From contig NZ_STGQ01000001.1 of NCBI RefSeq assembly GCF_004916975.1, positions 1,698,993-1,762,992 on the forward strand: a stretch of 64,000 nucleotides of DNA, in the 5' to 3' direction. Made by a program: the position numbers and the translations under genes. The notes under the pieces are model-generated. The model ran no database searches. It was not told where the DNA came from and was given only the letters and a program-made list of their open reading frames with translations. This stretch comes from Paenibacillus dokdonensis (GTDB lineage Bacteria; Bacillota; Bacilli; Paenibacillales; Paenibacillaceae). Each line of letters begins with the position of its first letter. Position 1 is the first letter of the stretch. This document shows, in pieces, positions 1-9,188 of the stretch.

Positions 1-558
1 AAGAAATCAGCCGTCCTCAAGGAAGTCAAGACAGCTGTTCAAATGCTGGATGAGACAAGTATATTCCTGCACCGCCAATCTGAAAATCTCTCGGATGAAT
101 CACGTGCCATCATCATGAAGCTGTATCAGTCCGACGATATGATCAAATTCAAGAAGGTCCTTGTTGTCGATGATGACATCCGAAATGTGTTCGCGCTGAC
201 GACCATTCTTGAGCGCCATAATATGATGGTCATTCCGGCTGAGAACGGATATGAAGCAATCAGGCTGCTGGAAGAAACAGCGGATATTGAGATTGTGCTG
301 ATGGACATCATGATGCCGGTGATGGATGGATACGAGACCACACGGGCGATTCGTGAAAAACCCGAGTTCAAGGATCTTCCGATCATCGCATTGACGGCAA
401 AGGCGATGAAAGGGGATCGTGAGGAATGCCTGGAAGCAGGAGCCTCCGACTATATTACGAAACCGGTAAACAGCGCACAGCTGCTGTCCATGATTCGCAG
501 CTGGCTTGGAACGGAACCGGAAGCGGGTGAAACGCAATCCGGTTCTGAAACAGATTAA
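1..558 (+). CDS. Hybrid sensor histidine kinase, C-terminal receiver domain (5' truncated by window edge)
   Basis: The frame is open from base 1, so only the 3' end of the gene is present. The visible part is a short linker followed by a CheY-like receiver: an acidic DDD pocket after the first beta strand, the phosphoacceptor Asp in MDIMMP (codon 304-306), the conserved Thr in IIALTAKA and the Lys in TKPV. The linker text (LDETSIFLHR, then LSDESR) is the type found between two receiver domains of large Bacillales hybrid kinases, so the upstream part probably holds another receiver plus HATPase and HisKA. This domain would accept phosphate from the kinase core; no output domain follows it. Receiver identity is certain; the hybrid kinase assignment is inferred from family resemblance. 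Confidence 0.85.
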   Translation, partial: KKSAVLKEVKTAVQMLDETSIFLHRQSENLSDESRAIIMKLYQSDDMIKFKKVLVVDDDIRNVFALTTILERHNMMVIPAENGYEAIRLLEETADIEIVLMDIMMPVMDGYETTRAIREKPEFKDLPIIALTAKAMKGDREECLEAGASDYITKPVNSAQLLSMIRSWLGTEPEAGETQSGSETD

Positions 559-577
559 GATTTCGGCTATTAGAGTT

Positions 578-628
578 AAAGAGGTACGCTCATACGGCAG
601 CAGCCGGACGAAGCGTACCTCTTTTTTT
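578..628 (+). terminator. Rho-independent terminator after the hybrid kinase
   Basis: The arms AAGAGGTACGCT (579-590) and AGCGTACCTCTT (612-623) pair perfectly around a GC-rich loop and are followed by a T run, about 20 bases after the stop codon. Confidence 0.9.
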
Positions 629-747
629 CAGAGCGATTCCGTACATTCTTGCCCGTTCCCCGTTTCTGCAAATGTTTTGCGTATACCCATAATGGTTAGA
701 CTCATAATAGGCAAGTTATAACGACAAAAACAATGGAAGAAGGGTTT

Positions 748-1089
748 ATGATGAGTGAGAAACTGAATTCGGTTAGGGAATGGCTGGAAAAGCATGTGCA
801 GGAAACGATTCTGATCCGCAAGGAGGAGCAGGAGGATCTGGATGAGACCAAGGTGAAAATTGAAGGCGTTGAATATAAGGAGAGCGTCCCTACAATTGAT
901 GACTATGCCGAGGGAAGTTCACTGATATTGCATGGTCCTGGCAGTGTTTTGAATGAGCAGGGTGAAATCCCCCTGCCGCAAAATACATTCCAGATATACG
1001 TGGACGGATTGTCCGAATGTGTTGTTGAAGAGGAGCGTCTGAGCATTGAAACGGACCGGGCTAAGTATCTTATTTCTGTAATATCATAA
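748..1089 (+). CDS. Hypothetical acidic protein, about 113 aa
   Basis: I do not recognise this family. The product is acidic and soluble, with a helical N-terminus rich in Glu/Lys and a beta-rich C-terminus; there is no signal peptide, membrane segment or metal motif. An ATG at 733 is also in frame, but the purine stretch GAAGAAGGG at 736-744 is best placed to serve ATG 748 or 751, so I use 748. It stands alone between the terminator at 578-628 and the TetR gene. It is probably a real gene because the whole frame is open with normal codon use and has a good ribosome site. Confidence 0.6.
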   Translation: MMSEKLNSVREWLEKHVQETILIRKEEQEDLDETKVKIEGVEYKESVPTIDDYAEGSSLILHGPGSVLNEQGEIPLPQNTFQIYVDGLSECVVEEERLSIETDRAKYLISVIS

Positions 1090-1220
1090 TTTTAATATAT
1101 TAAAACTTTGTCATATGGGTGAGAACGTGGTAAAGTAGGAAATGACCTTATGACTGAAATTGATTTGTGGTCATGCAAACGAAGTATGGTGTTAGATGGG
1201 AGGGGAAAAGCATAGGAACG

Positions 1221-1793
1221 GTGGATCGTAGAAAACAGGTGCTCGAAGCAGCTTCGAGATCATTTGCTTTGTTTGGCTACAAAGCGACGACGATGGAGCA
1301 GGTTGCCAAAATCGCGAATGTGGGGAAAGGAACCATTTACACGTTTTTTGATACCAAGGAACAGCTGTTTGATGAAATTTTGCGTGGTGTCATTTCTGAA
1401 ATGAAAACCATCATCCAGCGGGAAGTTGACCATGATAAAACATTTTTTGATAATCTGTTCCGCGTATTGGACTCTCTCCTGGAATTCCGAAGTGAGCACG
1501 AACTCCTCATGAAGCTGTCCCAGGAAGTCCGGGACTTTGGTACACCCCAATCTCAGGAAGCGATGAACCAGGTAGAAAGCGTCATTCTGACATATATCGA
1601 AAAAGAGATCCGGCATGCCATTGCTCAACGTGAGCTGCGTGATTGTGATCCCTGCATTGTTTCTTTTTTAATGTTTAAAATGTACGTTGCGTTGACATCT
1701 GAATGGAATAAGAATCACGAACCCCTGACAAAAGATCAGATCAAAGAGCATATCCGCCTCTTTTTGGAAGATGGTCTCGCTGTGCACGCGTAA
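1221..1793 (+). CDS. TetR/AcrR family regulator next to YhgE (YhgD-like)
   Basis: Transcriptional repressor with an N-terminal helix-turn-helix of TetR type: RRKQVLEAASRSFALFGY, then ATTMEQVAKIANVGKGTIYTFF at about residues 20-45, and a helical ligand domain after that. The frame is open from GTG 1167, but TetR homology starts at VDRRKQ, so GTG 1221, downstream of GGGAGGGG (1198-1205), is the likely start (190 aa). A TetR gene directly before YhgE mirrors yhgD-yhgE of B. subtilis, so it probably controls the membrane protein downstream. ATGACC half sites occur before both genes (1142-1147 and around 1902) and could be its operator, but this is weak. Confidence 0.85.
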   Translation: MDRRKQVLEAASRSFALFGYKATTMEQVAKIANVGKGTIYTFFDTKEQLFDEILRGVISEMKTIIQREVDHDKTFFDNLFRVLDSLLEFRSEHELLMKLSQEVRDFGTPQSQEAMNQVESVILTYIEKEIRHAIAQRELRDCDPCIVSFLMFKMYVALTSEWNKNHEPLTKDQIKEHIRLFLEDGLAVHA

Positions 1794-1855
1794 CCGCATA
1801 GCAGGAAACTCAACATAACTTAGAAGCCACCAAACCAATCGATTATATACGAAAA

Positions 1856-1884
1856 GCTTCGAACGGCTAAAACTTTCGAAGCTG
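1856..1884. other. Inverted repeat between TetR and YhgE genes
   Basis: AGCTTCGAA (1856-1864) and TTCGAAGCT (1876-1884) form a perfect 9-bp stem with an 11-base loop. The bases after it are only moderately T-rich, so it could be a weak terminator of the TetR gene or a regulatory hairpin. Confidence 0.5.
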
Positions 1885-1976
1885 CTTTCGTTTGCGTATG
1901 TATGACCAAATGAAGAAATCAGTCAGAGATATTGAGAGAGATTTAACAACTTAGAAAAAGGGGGACTATCACTTAT

Positions 1977-4244
1977 ATGAATGCAATATCCGTGTTTTTC
2001 AAAGATCTAGGAGCGGCATTGAAGAACCCGAAAGTGCTGATCCCCGTGATCGCCGTCATGTTCATTCCGATTATGTACAGCGGTGTTTATCTGGCAGCCT
2101 TTTGGGATCCATACGGTCACTTGGACCGTTTGCCTGTAGCTGTAGTTAATAAGGATAGCGGTGCCGAGTTTAAAGGCAAAAAGCTGCATATTGGTTCGGA
2201 TTTGGTTGATGAGCTGAAGAAGAGCAAAGATTTTGGTTGGGAGTTTGTTAGTGAGCTGGATGCGGAAAAGGGAATTAAGGACAACCGCTATTATATGAAA
2301 ATTACGATTCCTGAAAACTTCTCCAGCGAAGCAACAACCTTGATGGATGATCAACCTCATCCTGCAACGATTCAATATGAACCTAACGGCGATTACAACT
2401 TTATCGCTTCCCAAATCGGGAATACTGCAATCAAGGACATTAAAGCAAAAGTGTCCGCAAAAGTGACAGAATCCTATACGGAGAGCCTGCTGGACAATTT
2501 CGAAGACGTATCCAGCGGTCTCGCCGATGCGGGCGAAGGTGCCGGTAAAATTCATAACGGCAGCAGTGATCTGGATGAAGGTGCCGTTAAGCTGAAAGAG
2601 AACCTGAATAAGCTCGCTGAAGGTACACTGGAAGCGAAAGACGGCATGGCACCTCTCGCAAAAGGTGCAGGCGACCTGAGCAAAGGCGCAAGTCAACTAA
2701 GCCAAGGCTCTAGCCAATTGGCAAGCGGACTGGAACAATTGAATGCAGCTGAAGGTAAGCTGATCAATGGTGCACAGCAGGCTCAGCAGGGTGGACAGCA
2801 GCTTCACACTGGACTCCAAGGTTCGCTGGGTGGAGCTAAGAAGCTGAATGCGGGTCTGCAAAGCTCAGAGCAGGGGGCAAGCAAGCTAGAAGCGGGTTTG
2901 AAATCCTCCGAGCAGGGCAGCGCGGATCTCTCCTCCGGATTGCAATCTTCACTTGATGGTACGACAAAGGTATCTGAAGGAGCGAAGGGTGTTGCTGACG
3001 GACTTCAGCAGTTTGCCAAATCGAGTCCTGAGCTCGCGGATAATCCGCAATTTCAGAAGCTGATCGCAGCCAGTCAGGCTGTAGCTGAAGGAAGTGCCAA
3101 GGTTGCAGCTGGCCAGCAGAAGCTTTCCGAGGGCGCACAGTCCTTGCATGGAGCTCAGAAGCAGCTGCTTGACGGTGCGACTGAGCTGCATAGCGGTCAA
3201 CAGCAGCTGCTTGAAGGCAGTGGGCAGCTGGTTCAAGGACAAGAGCAGCTGGTTCAAGGCGCATCGAAGCTGAATGAAGGACAATCTGCCCTGACTGCAG
3301 GACTGACAACGTTTGGGGAGAAGCTGAATGAAGCTGCAGGCGGCAGCAAAGCACTGGTCACAGGCTCGCAGCAGCTCTTGAATGGTACATCCCAGCTGTC
3401 AGGCGGAGTCAGCAAGCTGTCAGGTGGCTTGACCACTTTAGCTGATGGCTCGCAAAAGCTGAATACGGGTGCGGGTGATCTCGAGAAGGGAATCACAAAG
3501 CTGGATGACGGTTCGAAAGAGCTGCAAACCAAACTGAGTGATGCGGCAGATAAAACCTCTGAACTGAAAAAGACAGACGCTTTGGTTAAGATGTTTGCTA
3601 AACCGGTTGATTCCGAAGAGAATGAATCCCGTAAGATTCCAAACTATGGTACGGGTCTTACACCTTATTTCATGTCTTTGGGATTGTTCGTTGGAGCGTT
3701 GATTTCGACGCTGGTCATCTCGCTGAAAGGAACTACGGTAGAGGGCGCTTCCGGATTCAGCCGGTTCGTCAGCCGTGCTCTTTCTTTTGCAGGAATGAGC
3801 TTGTTCCAATCGCTCATGGCTGCAGCTATCATTCTGTTTGGACTTGGGCTTAAGGTACAAAGCGTACCATTATTCTTCCTCTTCACATTCATCACAAGTT
3901 TGACATTTATGTTTATTGTGCAGGCAGTCGTAACCTGGCTTGATATGCCTGGTCGATTCCTCATTATTATTTTGCTTATACTGCAGCTGACCACCAGCGC
4001 GGGCACATTCCCGCTGGAGCTGATCCCGGATTGGCTGAAACCTCTTAATCCTTGGCTGCCGATGTCGCATAGCGTACTTGGCTATAAAGCGATTATTTCA
4101 AGCGGTGATTTCGATCTCGCGTGGAGACAGGCAGGCATTTTGGGTATTGATGCGGTGATCTTCCTTACACTGACATTAGTATACTTTGTGTGGCGTAGTC
4201 GTCAGAAGAAACAGGCGCTTCAAGCTCCGGCTGAAGCAGTATAG
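1977..4244 (+). CDS. YhgE/Pip family membrane protein with long heptad-repeat ectodomain
   Basis: 755 aa. One membrane segment sits near the N-terminus (about residues 19-42) and about five more at the C-terminus (from about residue 563). Between them lies a large extracytoplasmic region: a short globular part (about 45-190), then hundreds of residues of Gly-x-x-x-Leu-x-x heptads such as GASQLSQ and GSSQLAS. This is the architecture of the YhgE/Pip (phage infection protein) family. The C-terminal part resembles ABC-2 type permeases, but no ATPase gene is adjacent. Family members are linked to phage adsorption and to ESX-type secretion; which applies here cannot be told. The ribosome site AAAAAGGGGGA precedes ATG 1977. 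The TetR gene upstream is the likely regulator. A terminator follows at once. Confidence 0.88.
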   Translation: MNAISVFFKDLGAALKNPKVLIPVIAVMFIPIMYSGVYLAAFWDPYGHLDRLPVAVVNKDSGAEFKGKKLHIGSDLVDELKKSKDFGWEFVSELDAEKGIKDNRYYMKITIPENFSSEATTLMDDQPHPATIQYEPNGDYNFIASQIGNTAIKDIKAKVSAKVTESYTESLLDNFEDVSSGLADAGEGAGKIHNGSSDLDEGAVKLKENLNKLAEGTLEAKDGMAPLAKGAGDLSKGASQLSQGSSQLASGLEQLNAAEGKLINGAQQAQQGGQQLHTGLQGSLGGAKKLNAGLQSSEQGASKLEAGLKSSEQGSADLSSGLQSSLDGTTKVSEGAKGVADGLQQFAKSSPELADNPQFQKLIAASQAVAEGSAKVAAGQQKLSEGAQSLHGAQKQLLDGATELHSGQQQLLEGSGQLVQGQEQLVQGASKLNEGQSALTAGLTTFGEKLNEAAGGSKALVTGSQQLLNGTSQLSGGVSKLSGGLTTLADGSQKLNTGAGDLEKGITKLDDGSKELQTKLSDAADKTSELKKTDALVKMFAKPVDSEENESRKIPNYGTGLTPYFMSLGLFVGALISTLVISLKGTTVEGASGFSRFVSRALSFAGMSLFQSLMAAAIILFGLGLKVQSVPLFFLFTFITSLTFMFIVQAVVTWLDMPGRFLIIILLILQLTTSAGTFPLELIPDWLKPLNPWLPMSHSVLGYKAIISSGDFDLAWRQAGILGIDAVIFLTLTLVYFVWRSRQKKQALQAPAEAV

Positions 4245-4252
4245 GGGAAATT

Positions 4253-4287
4253 GTAGTCCTGATCCTTAAGCCAGATCAGGACTTTTT
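4253..4287 (+). terminator. Terminator after YhgE gene
   Basis: AGTCCTGATC (4255-4264) pairs with GATCAGGACT (4273-4282) and is followed by TTTTT. Confidence 0.88.
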
Positions 4288-4335
4288 CCGAATATCAGGG
4301 TATAATATAGAGATCAGACAGGAATGAGGGATTAG

Positions 4336-5082
4336 ATGATTACAATTAAGTCAAGAGCACAGATTGATCACATGAAAGAAGCGGGGGCTATTCTTGCAGC
4401 ATGCCATCGTGAAATTAAAAAGCTGATTGTTCCTGGAATTACAACTATAGAAATCGATCGTTTCGCTGAACAGTTTATTCGTAAAAACGGAGCCACACCA
4501 GAGCAAAAGGGATATAACGGATTTCCTTTTGCCACTTGTACGTCGGTGAACGATGTTATTTGTCATGGCTTCCCGGGGAAAACGGCTCTCAAGGATGGGG
4601 ACATCGTTACCGTAGATATGGTTGTTAACCTGAACGGTTGGCTGGCTGACTCCGCGTGGTCGTATACCGTTGGAAATGTTTCCGAGCAAGCTCAACATCT
4701 TCTGGATATCACGAAAGAGTCATTGTATAAAGGGATTGAGATGGCTGTGATCGGTAACCGGATTGGAGATATTTCTCATGCGATTCAGGTATATGCCGAA
4801 TCTGAAGGCTTCTCGGTTGTACGTGAATTTATTGGGCACGGAATCGGCAAGGATATGCATGAAGAGCCGCAGGTTCCGCACTACGGCCCACCGAATGTTG
4901 GACCTCGCCTGAAGGAAGGCATGGTCATTACGATAGAGCCTATGTTGAATACAGGAACTTACCGTAGTAAGATGGACAGTGACGGATGGACTGCCAGAAC
5001 GATGGACGGCGGACTTTCTGCACAATACGAGCATACGCTTGCAATTACGGCGAATGGTCCCGAGATTTTGACAGCACAGTAA
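4336..5082 (+). CDS. map: Methionine aminopeptidase, type I
   Basis: Removes the initiator methionine from nascent proteins in the cytoplasm. At 248 aa it has the length of bacterial type I enzymes without the N-terminal extension. The pita-bread metal site is complete: Asp94 (VTVDMVV), Asp105 (LADSAW), His168 (GHGIG), Glu201 (TIEPML) and Glu232 (YEHTL), plus the substrate-binding His77 in NDVICHG. These align one to one with E. coli D97, D108, H171, E204, E235 and H79. The gene is monocistronic, between two terminators, and not next to ribosomal protein genes, so it may be a second copy comparable to B. subtilis mapB rather than the housekeeping map in the ribosomal operon. The start has GGAATGAGG upstream. 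Confidence 0.96.
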   Translation: MITIKSRAQIDHMKEAGAILAACHREIKKLIVPGITTIEIDRFAEQFIRKNGATPEQKGYNGFPFATCTSVNDVICHGFPGKTALKDGDIVTVDMVVNLNGWLADSAWSYTVGNVSEQAQHLLDITKESLYKGIEMAVIGNRIGDISHAIQVYAESEGFSVVREFIGHGIGKDMHEEPQVPHYGPPNVGPRLKEGMVITIEPMLNTGTYRSKMDSDGWTARTMDGGLSAQYEHTLAITANGPEILTAQ

Positions 5083-5096
5083 TAACAAAATAAATC

Positions 5097-5134
5097 GAAA
5101 AAAGAGAGGCTCATCCTGCAGCCTCTCTTTTTTC
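5097..5134. terminator. Bidirectional terminator between map and the ger operon
   Basis: AAAAAGAGAGGCT and AGCCTCTCTTTTT pair around a short loop. A-run and T-run flanks let it work for map (+) and for the small membrane gene (-). Confidence 0.9.
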
Positions 5135-5148
5135 ATGCAACTTACAAT

Positions 5149-5349
5149 TTAATTCAGCGAAACAGCCACGAACGCGATAATCGCGCCTATAATAGTTACC
5201 GCATAAATCGATGTAAGCTTAGCGATGTTGTTTTTGGTTTTCTTTTCATAATTGGGATTTTTCTTTTTGTTTTCTGCTGAAAAGCCAACCAAAAACGTCG
5301 TAATCAACGCTAAAATGGCTACCCCTATTACAAGACCATACATCAACAT
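5149..5349 (-). CDS. Small two-helix membrane protein at the end of the ger operon
   Basis: 66 aa with two hydrophobic helices (about residues 1-23 and 43-65) joined by a Lys/Asn-rich loop. No family recognised. On the minus strand it follows gerC after 68 bases, has its own ribosome site (AAGGAAGGTGATC) and ends at the bidirectional terminator, so it may be cotranscribed with the germination genes. Several Bacillus germinant receptor operons carry an extra gene for a small two-helix protein, the D subunit, that modulates germination; size, topology and position fit that role, but I see no sequence motif that proves it. Confidence 0.65.
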   Translation of the reverse strand: MLMYGLVIGVAILALITTFLVGFSAENKKKNPNYEKKTKNNIAKLTSIYAVTIIGAIIAFVAVSLN

Positions 5350-5417
5350 ACATGATCACCTTCCTTAAGGCAGTGACGATCAAGCAAATCACTTCTATTT
5401 TACCATGGGATAGGTGT

Positions 5418-6563
5418 CTATTGCACTCTCTGTTTGTATTTTCCCGAGCTGTCAATCTTCACTCTCACATCAATGGATTTAATGGAGTCTTCTTCGAGGA
5501 TAAACGGTCTCGCACGATGAAGCTCATGCCATTTCTTCGGATATTTTCGGTAGAACTTCTCATCCAGCATAAATACGTCGGCCTTTTTTTGAAGACCATT
5601 TTGATAGCTTCTCTTAATTTCGTTTTCGACAGCTATGCTCGCCATCTTCTCCATGGTTTTTTGCGGAGTGTCTTTAATCAGCTCATCGATATATGCATTG
5701 ATGGACACGCGAATCTTATAGCGGACCTTATTGTTTTCGATGACAGGCTTGATATACAAATGCGGCTTTACCAGAATTAAGGTGGCTATAGGTCGTCCTT
5801 GATCCGGAATATTGATGGGGGACCGCTCCAACTGGCGTTGAATCCAGCGCGTACCCTTGAGTTCATCCTCAGTCAAATGTCCGCGGTATTCCTTGTTTTG
5901 AAAAAAATAAGCTCCGTTGAGCCGGAACATGGGACGATGTTCTGTATCCTCAAACCAGCTTTTGCTCTCAATCTCCAGCGAAGGAATCATGGCAAGTCCG
6001 CTGGGTTCGTTCATCTGAGAAATAATTTTGAATCCATAAACAGGTAAAATAAACGATCTTTGCGAATAAATTTGCTGCGGCGAATCCATGATGGTTTCCA
6101 ATGGAGAAAGGTTCAGGATTGATTTTTGGGTCAATACGTCTTTTAATGATTCCTTCGTTCCATACATTAATATATTGTAGCGGATTTCACGGTAGCGGTT
6201 CATCATTTCGTAAATTTCCATCATGCCATGCTTCATGGTTCGTTCCGTCAGGACCAAAGATTTCATATGCCCCCAGAATACTCTCAGCTGTGATGTTGAA
6301 TACATGGTTGTAAGAGATTCGGTTACGGTTCGCCCTTCTCCTGTTCCGACCCATATGGGTACCGGCTTTCCAACTTCCGCATTTTCCGTTTTGGCTACGT
6401 TGGTAAAATTTAATATCTGAGCATAGCTCTTGAATTTACCGTCTTCATAATCAATGCCGAGTGTGGTTACATATGCCATATTCTGTATATCTTTGGAGTT
6501 CCAGCAGCCAGGGACCAGCATCAGTAAAACCAGGCAAACGCAAAATTTTCCTATTTTTCTCAT
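5418..6563 (-). CDS. Ger(x)C family spore germination lipoprotein (C subunit)
   Basis: 381 aa. A type II signal peptide ends in the lipobox VPGC (Cys at about residue 19), followed by CWNSKDIQNMAYVTTLGIDY, the typical start of mature GerC subunits. The protein would sit as a lipoprotein on the outer face of the inner spore membrane as part of the nutrient receptor. It overlaps the gerA gene by 4 bases (ATGA), which indicates translational coupling. Full length for the family and no damage seen. Confidence 0.93.
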   Translation of the reverse strand: MRKIGKFCVCLVLLMLVPGCWNSKDIQNMAYVTTLGIDYEDGKFKSYAQILNFTNVAKTENAEVGKPVPIWVGTGEGRTVTESLTTMYSTSQLRVFWGHMKSLVLTERTMKHGMMEIYEMMNRYREIRYNILMYGTKESLKDVLTQKSILNLSPLETIMDSPQQIYSQRSFILPVYGFKIISQMNEPSGLAMIPSLEIESKSWFEDTEHRPMFRLNGAYFFQNKEYRGHLTEDELKGTRWIQRQLERSPINIPDQGRPIATLILVKPHLYIKPVIENNKVRYKIRVSINAYIDELIKDTPQKTMEKMASIAVENEIKRSYQNGLQKKADVFMLDEKFYRKYPKKWHELHRARPFILEEDSIKSIDVRVKIDSSGKYKQRVQ

Positions 6564-8047
6564 GTTGGATTCTCTCCTTGATGATCGGAATCAACCGTAT
6601 CCAGAAAAGTTGGCTTATTACGCATCAGCTTCCAGGGAGCACGCAAAATAGATTTTAGGGCATCCTTTGGCATTATCGGGGATAATGGCGCCAGATAAGG
6701 GATTCCAAAGGTCCGGAGTCTTGACATGTACGCCAAAAGGAGAATCAATCCAAGGATCATGCCATACATGCCGAGAATGGAGGATACGAAAAACAGCCCG
6801 AACCGGATGACGCTGACTACGGCGCTTAAGGTTTGATTCACTAAGGTGGCTCCCATAACTGCAGTAATGGCTCCTACAACGACAGAGGAGGGGGAGACCA
6901 GACCAGCGCGTATGGCAGCATCACCAATAATTAACCCGCCTATAACCGTCAAGGTTTGACCGATGGAACTCGGAAGCCTGACACCCGCTTCCCGGAATAT
7001 TTCCAGGAGTAGCAGCAGCAAGAATAATTCCATCTGGGCGGATAAAGGAAGACCCAACCTGGCAGTGGATATCGTCGCCATAAGCCGAAATGGAATCTGA
7101 TCCTGATGAAATGCCGCCAATGCCACCCAGAAGGAAGGTAATAGAATCGACAATGTGAGGCTTATGCCGCGGATGAGTCTCACAAAGGAAACATAAATAT
7201 AATTGAAATGAACATCCTCGGGGGATTTCATCAGTAGTGCTAGCGAACCCGGGCCAATCAAGACCATCGGGTTGCCATCAATAACGATGACGAACCGACC
7301 GCTTAACAAACAAGAGATGACGTAATCCGGGCGGCCCGTAAAATCAAGAAGCGGAAAGAGTGAATACTTTGAATCGGATAATAATTCTTCCAGCTGATTG
7401 ATGGTATAAAGCCCGTCTATGTCGATCTTCGAAAGACGTTTACGCACCTCTTCAAGGACTTTTGGAGAGATCACATCATCGAAATACATTAAGCCCACTT
7501 TGGTTCTTGTGCGCCTGCCCAGAATTGACTCCTCGCAGCAAAGAGAATTGCTTCGGATACGTTTGCGGATCAGCGCGACATTTGTAACGTAATCTTCCGT
7601 AAAACCGTCCTTCGGACCCTTAATGGATATCTCTACCGTCGACTCTTCAGGTGCGCGTTTGGGAACGTTACTGATATCCATCGAGTACAACTCATTTGTG
7701 TGGGGAAAGAACAGCACGAGTGCTCCTTGAAAGACGGTATCCTCTAATGCTTGAGACGATACAGGCTCTTCTAATAACACCAAGGGGAGCCGACCATAAA
7801 GTTCGTTATTCTGCTGAATACAATATCCCGTCTTCTGATACAATTTCTCCAGCTCAGGCAGAACAACGAGGCTAATCTGGCTTGAATCAGCAAGCCCACT
7901 TGCATAGGCCAGTACAACATCTGATGAGGCTGAATTTTGTTCCATCCGGTAATTCCTGATGATTACATCTGAGCTTTTGGAAAATATGGTTTTTATTTTT
8001 TGTAATGTCCATATATCATGATTCGTCTTCGAACCGGTTGAGGTCAT
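6560..8047 (-). CDS. GerA family spore germination protein (A subunit)
   Basis: 495 aa. A soluble N-terminal half (about residues 1-270) is followed by several membrane helices (LTLSILLPSFWVALAAF, then the conserved stretch beginning LPLSAQMELFLLLLLLEI and RLPSSIGQTLTVIGGLIIG), the hallmark of GerAA-type subunits. It works with the B and C subunits to sense germinants in the inner spore membrane and trigger ion and dipicolinate release. Start and stop overlap the neighbouring genes by 4 bases each, so all three are translated as one unit. Confidence 0.94.
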   Translation of the reverse strand: MTSTGSKTNHDIWTLQKIKTIFSKSSDVIIRNYRMEQNSASSDVVLAYASGLADSSQISLVVLPELEKLYQKTGYCIQQNNELYGRLPLVLLEEPVSSQALEDTVFQGALVLFFPHTNELYSMDISNVPKRAPEESTVEISIKGPKDGFTEDYVTNVALIRKRIRSNSLCCEESILGRRTRTKVGLMYFDDVISPKVLEEVRKRLSKIDIDGLYTINQLEELLSDSKYSLFPLLDFTGRPDYVISCLLSGRFVIVIDGNPMVLIGPGSLALLMKSPEDVHFNYIYVSFVRLIRGISLTLSILLPSFWVALAAFHQDQIPFRLMATISTARLGLPLSAQMELFLLLLLLEIFREAGVRLPSSIGQTLTVIGGLIIGDAAIRAGLVSPSSVVVGAITAVMGATLVNQTLSAVVSVIRFGLFFVSSILGMYGMILGLILLLAYMSRLRTFGIPYLAPLSPIMPKDALKSILRAPWKLMRNKPTFLDTVDSDHQGENPT

Positions 8048-9135
8048 GCGGCTCCCTCCTTATTTTTGTGGGGTAAAAAAGAAACGCCGAGCCATATCAA
8101 AGAAAGGAACAAGCTTGTAAATGCCGTAATGGGAAAATAATAATTATACATCGTTTGATAGTAAGAATTTTGACTTATAGGAAACATGGCAATCAGAATA
8201 TAACTGAACGTGACCGCGAGAATAAAACGGTTCGCCATGACCCTGTTTTTGAAGGGCAGCATTTCGACGAGCAAAAATTGAGACAGGCTGATTCGTACAG
8301 AAGCACCTGCAAGCCATTGATATACGGAGAGAAAATCAACATGCTCTACGTATTCTCCGATTTTGACGAGTCTCCACTGTTCATAAGGAGATTCCATTTG
8401 CTTCGCAGCTTCCTCAGGACCGAATTCTGTGATTCCACCAACGATCGGCCCCAGGGTAATAAAGGAAATAATCAAACCATAGACGACAAGCTGCCATGGT
8501 TTGACTTTTGATTTGATCCGGTGCTGCATCGTCAATAAAACGAGAATCTCAACAAAACCTCCGCCGACATATAACATCCCATGAATCGGAGGAACGATGC
8601 CATGCTCTAGCATGGGTGTCAGCATACTGTAATTTTTCTCCGAAGCATTGGCTATACCGACGAAAATACCTAAAATGACGACAATTGGAAGTAAGATGCC
8701 TGCCCCGATTGCGATCGATTTAATGCCAAGCTTCGCCATATAAAAGCATACAAGTGCCAGTGTTCCGATCAATACAACTTTGGGTGTCGCCGGCAGATAG
8801 TTGCTAATCGTCCAGCTGGAGGTATGGTACAGCGTGATGCCTCCGATGAAGTAGAGATGAAGAAGCATCGGGGCAACCAAAATCCAGGAAATCACGGGAT
8901 TTGTACGCTCTGCTAACCATGGTTGGAGTTTTTGTTGCTTACTTCTTTTCATGAAAAGGGCAAGCGACAAAGTCCATGGAACAAGGAGGACCGTAGTGAA
9001 TAAAACAGAGATCCAGGCATCTCTCCCTGAGGCATCCAGTACCATGGGATTTATGACAACATGGCTGGTCAGACCGTTCATCAGCATTAGTAGCATGCAA
9101 ATCTGGGGAATGCTGACCTTGGTTATATTTTGCAT
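8044..9135 (-). CDS. GerAB/ArcD-type spore germination permease (B subunit)
   Basis: 363 aa, almost entirely hydrophobic with about ten membrane helices, of the APC-superfamily endospore germination permease type. It is the presumed germinant-binding subunit. It is the first gene of the operon, so the order is B-A-C rather than the A-B-C of B. subtilis gerA. The 3' end overlaps gerA by 4 bases. The N-terminus MQNITKVSIPQICMLLMLMNG is typical of the family. Confidence 0.93.
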   Translation of the reverse strand: MQNITKVSIPQICMLLMLMNGLTSHVVINPMVLDASGRDAWISVLFTTVLLVPWTLSLALFMKRSKQQKLQPWLAERTNPVISWILVAPMLLHLYFIGGITLYHTSSWTISNYLPATPKVVLIGTLALVCFYMAKLGIKSIAIGAGILLPIVVILGIFVGIANASEKNYSMLTPMLEHGIVPPIHGMLYVGGGFVEILVLLTMQHRIKSKVKPWQLVVYGLIISFITLGPIVGGITEFGPEEAAKQMESPYEQWRLVKIGEYVEHVDFLSVYQWLAGASVRISLSQFLLVEMLPFKNRVMANRFILAVTFSYILIAMFPISQNSYYQTMYNYYFPITAFTSLFLSLIWLGVSFLPHKNKEGAA

Positions 9136-9188
9136 GGGAGTTCAATCACCCGCTTTATAGAATGTTTGTTGGCATCTTTTGTATTCTG

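Noticed and set aside
1142..1174. ATGACC ... GGTCAT as TetR operator
   Set aside because: The half sites are 21 bases apart and only partly repeated before yhgE; too weak to list as a feature.
2640..3540. Regular repeats that might be taken for a CRISPR or tandem-repeat array
   Set aside because: They keep the reading frame of YhgE and encode heptads; no spacer/repeat structure.
2007..3860. Long minus-strand ORFs opposite YhgE
   Set aside because: They mirror the heptad repeat coding of the + strand gene, have no ribosome sites and give repetitive low-quality protein sequence.
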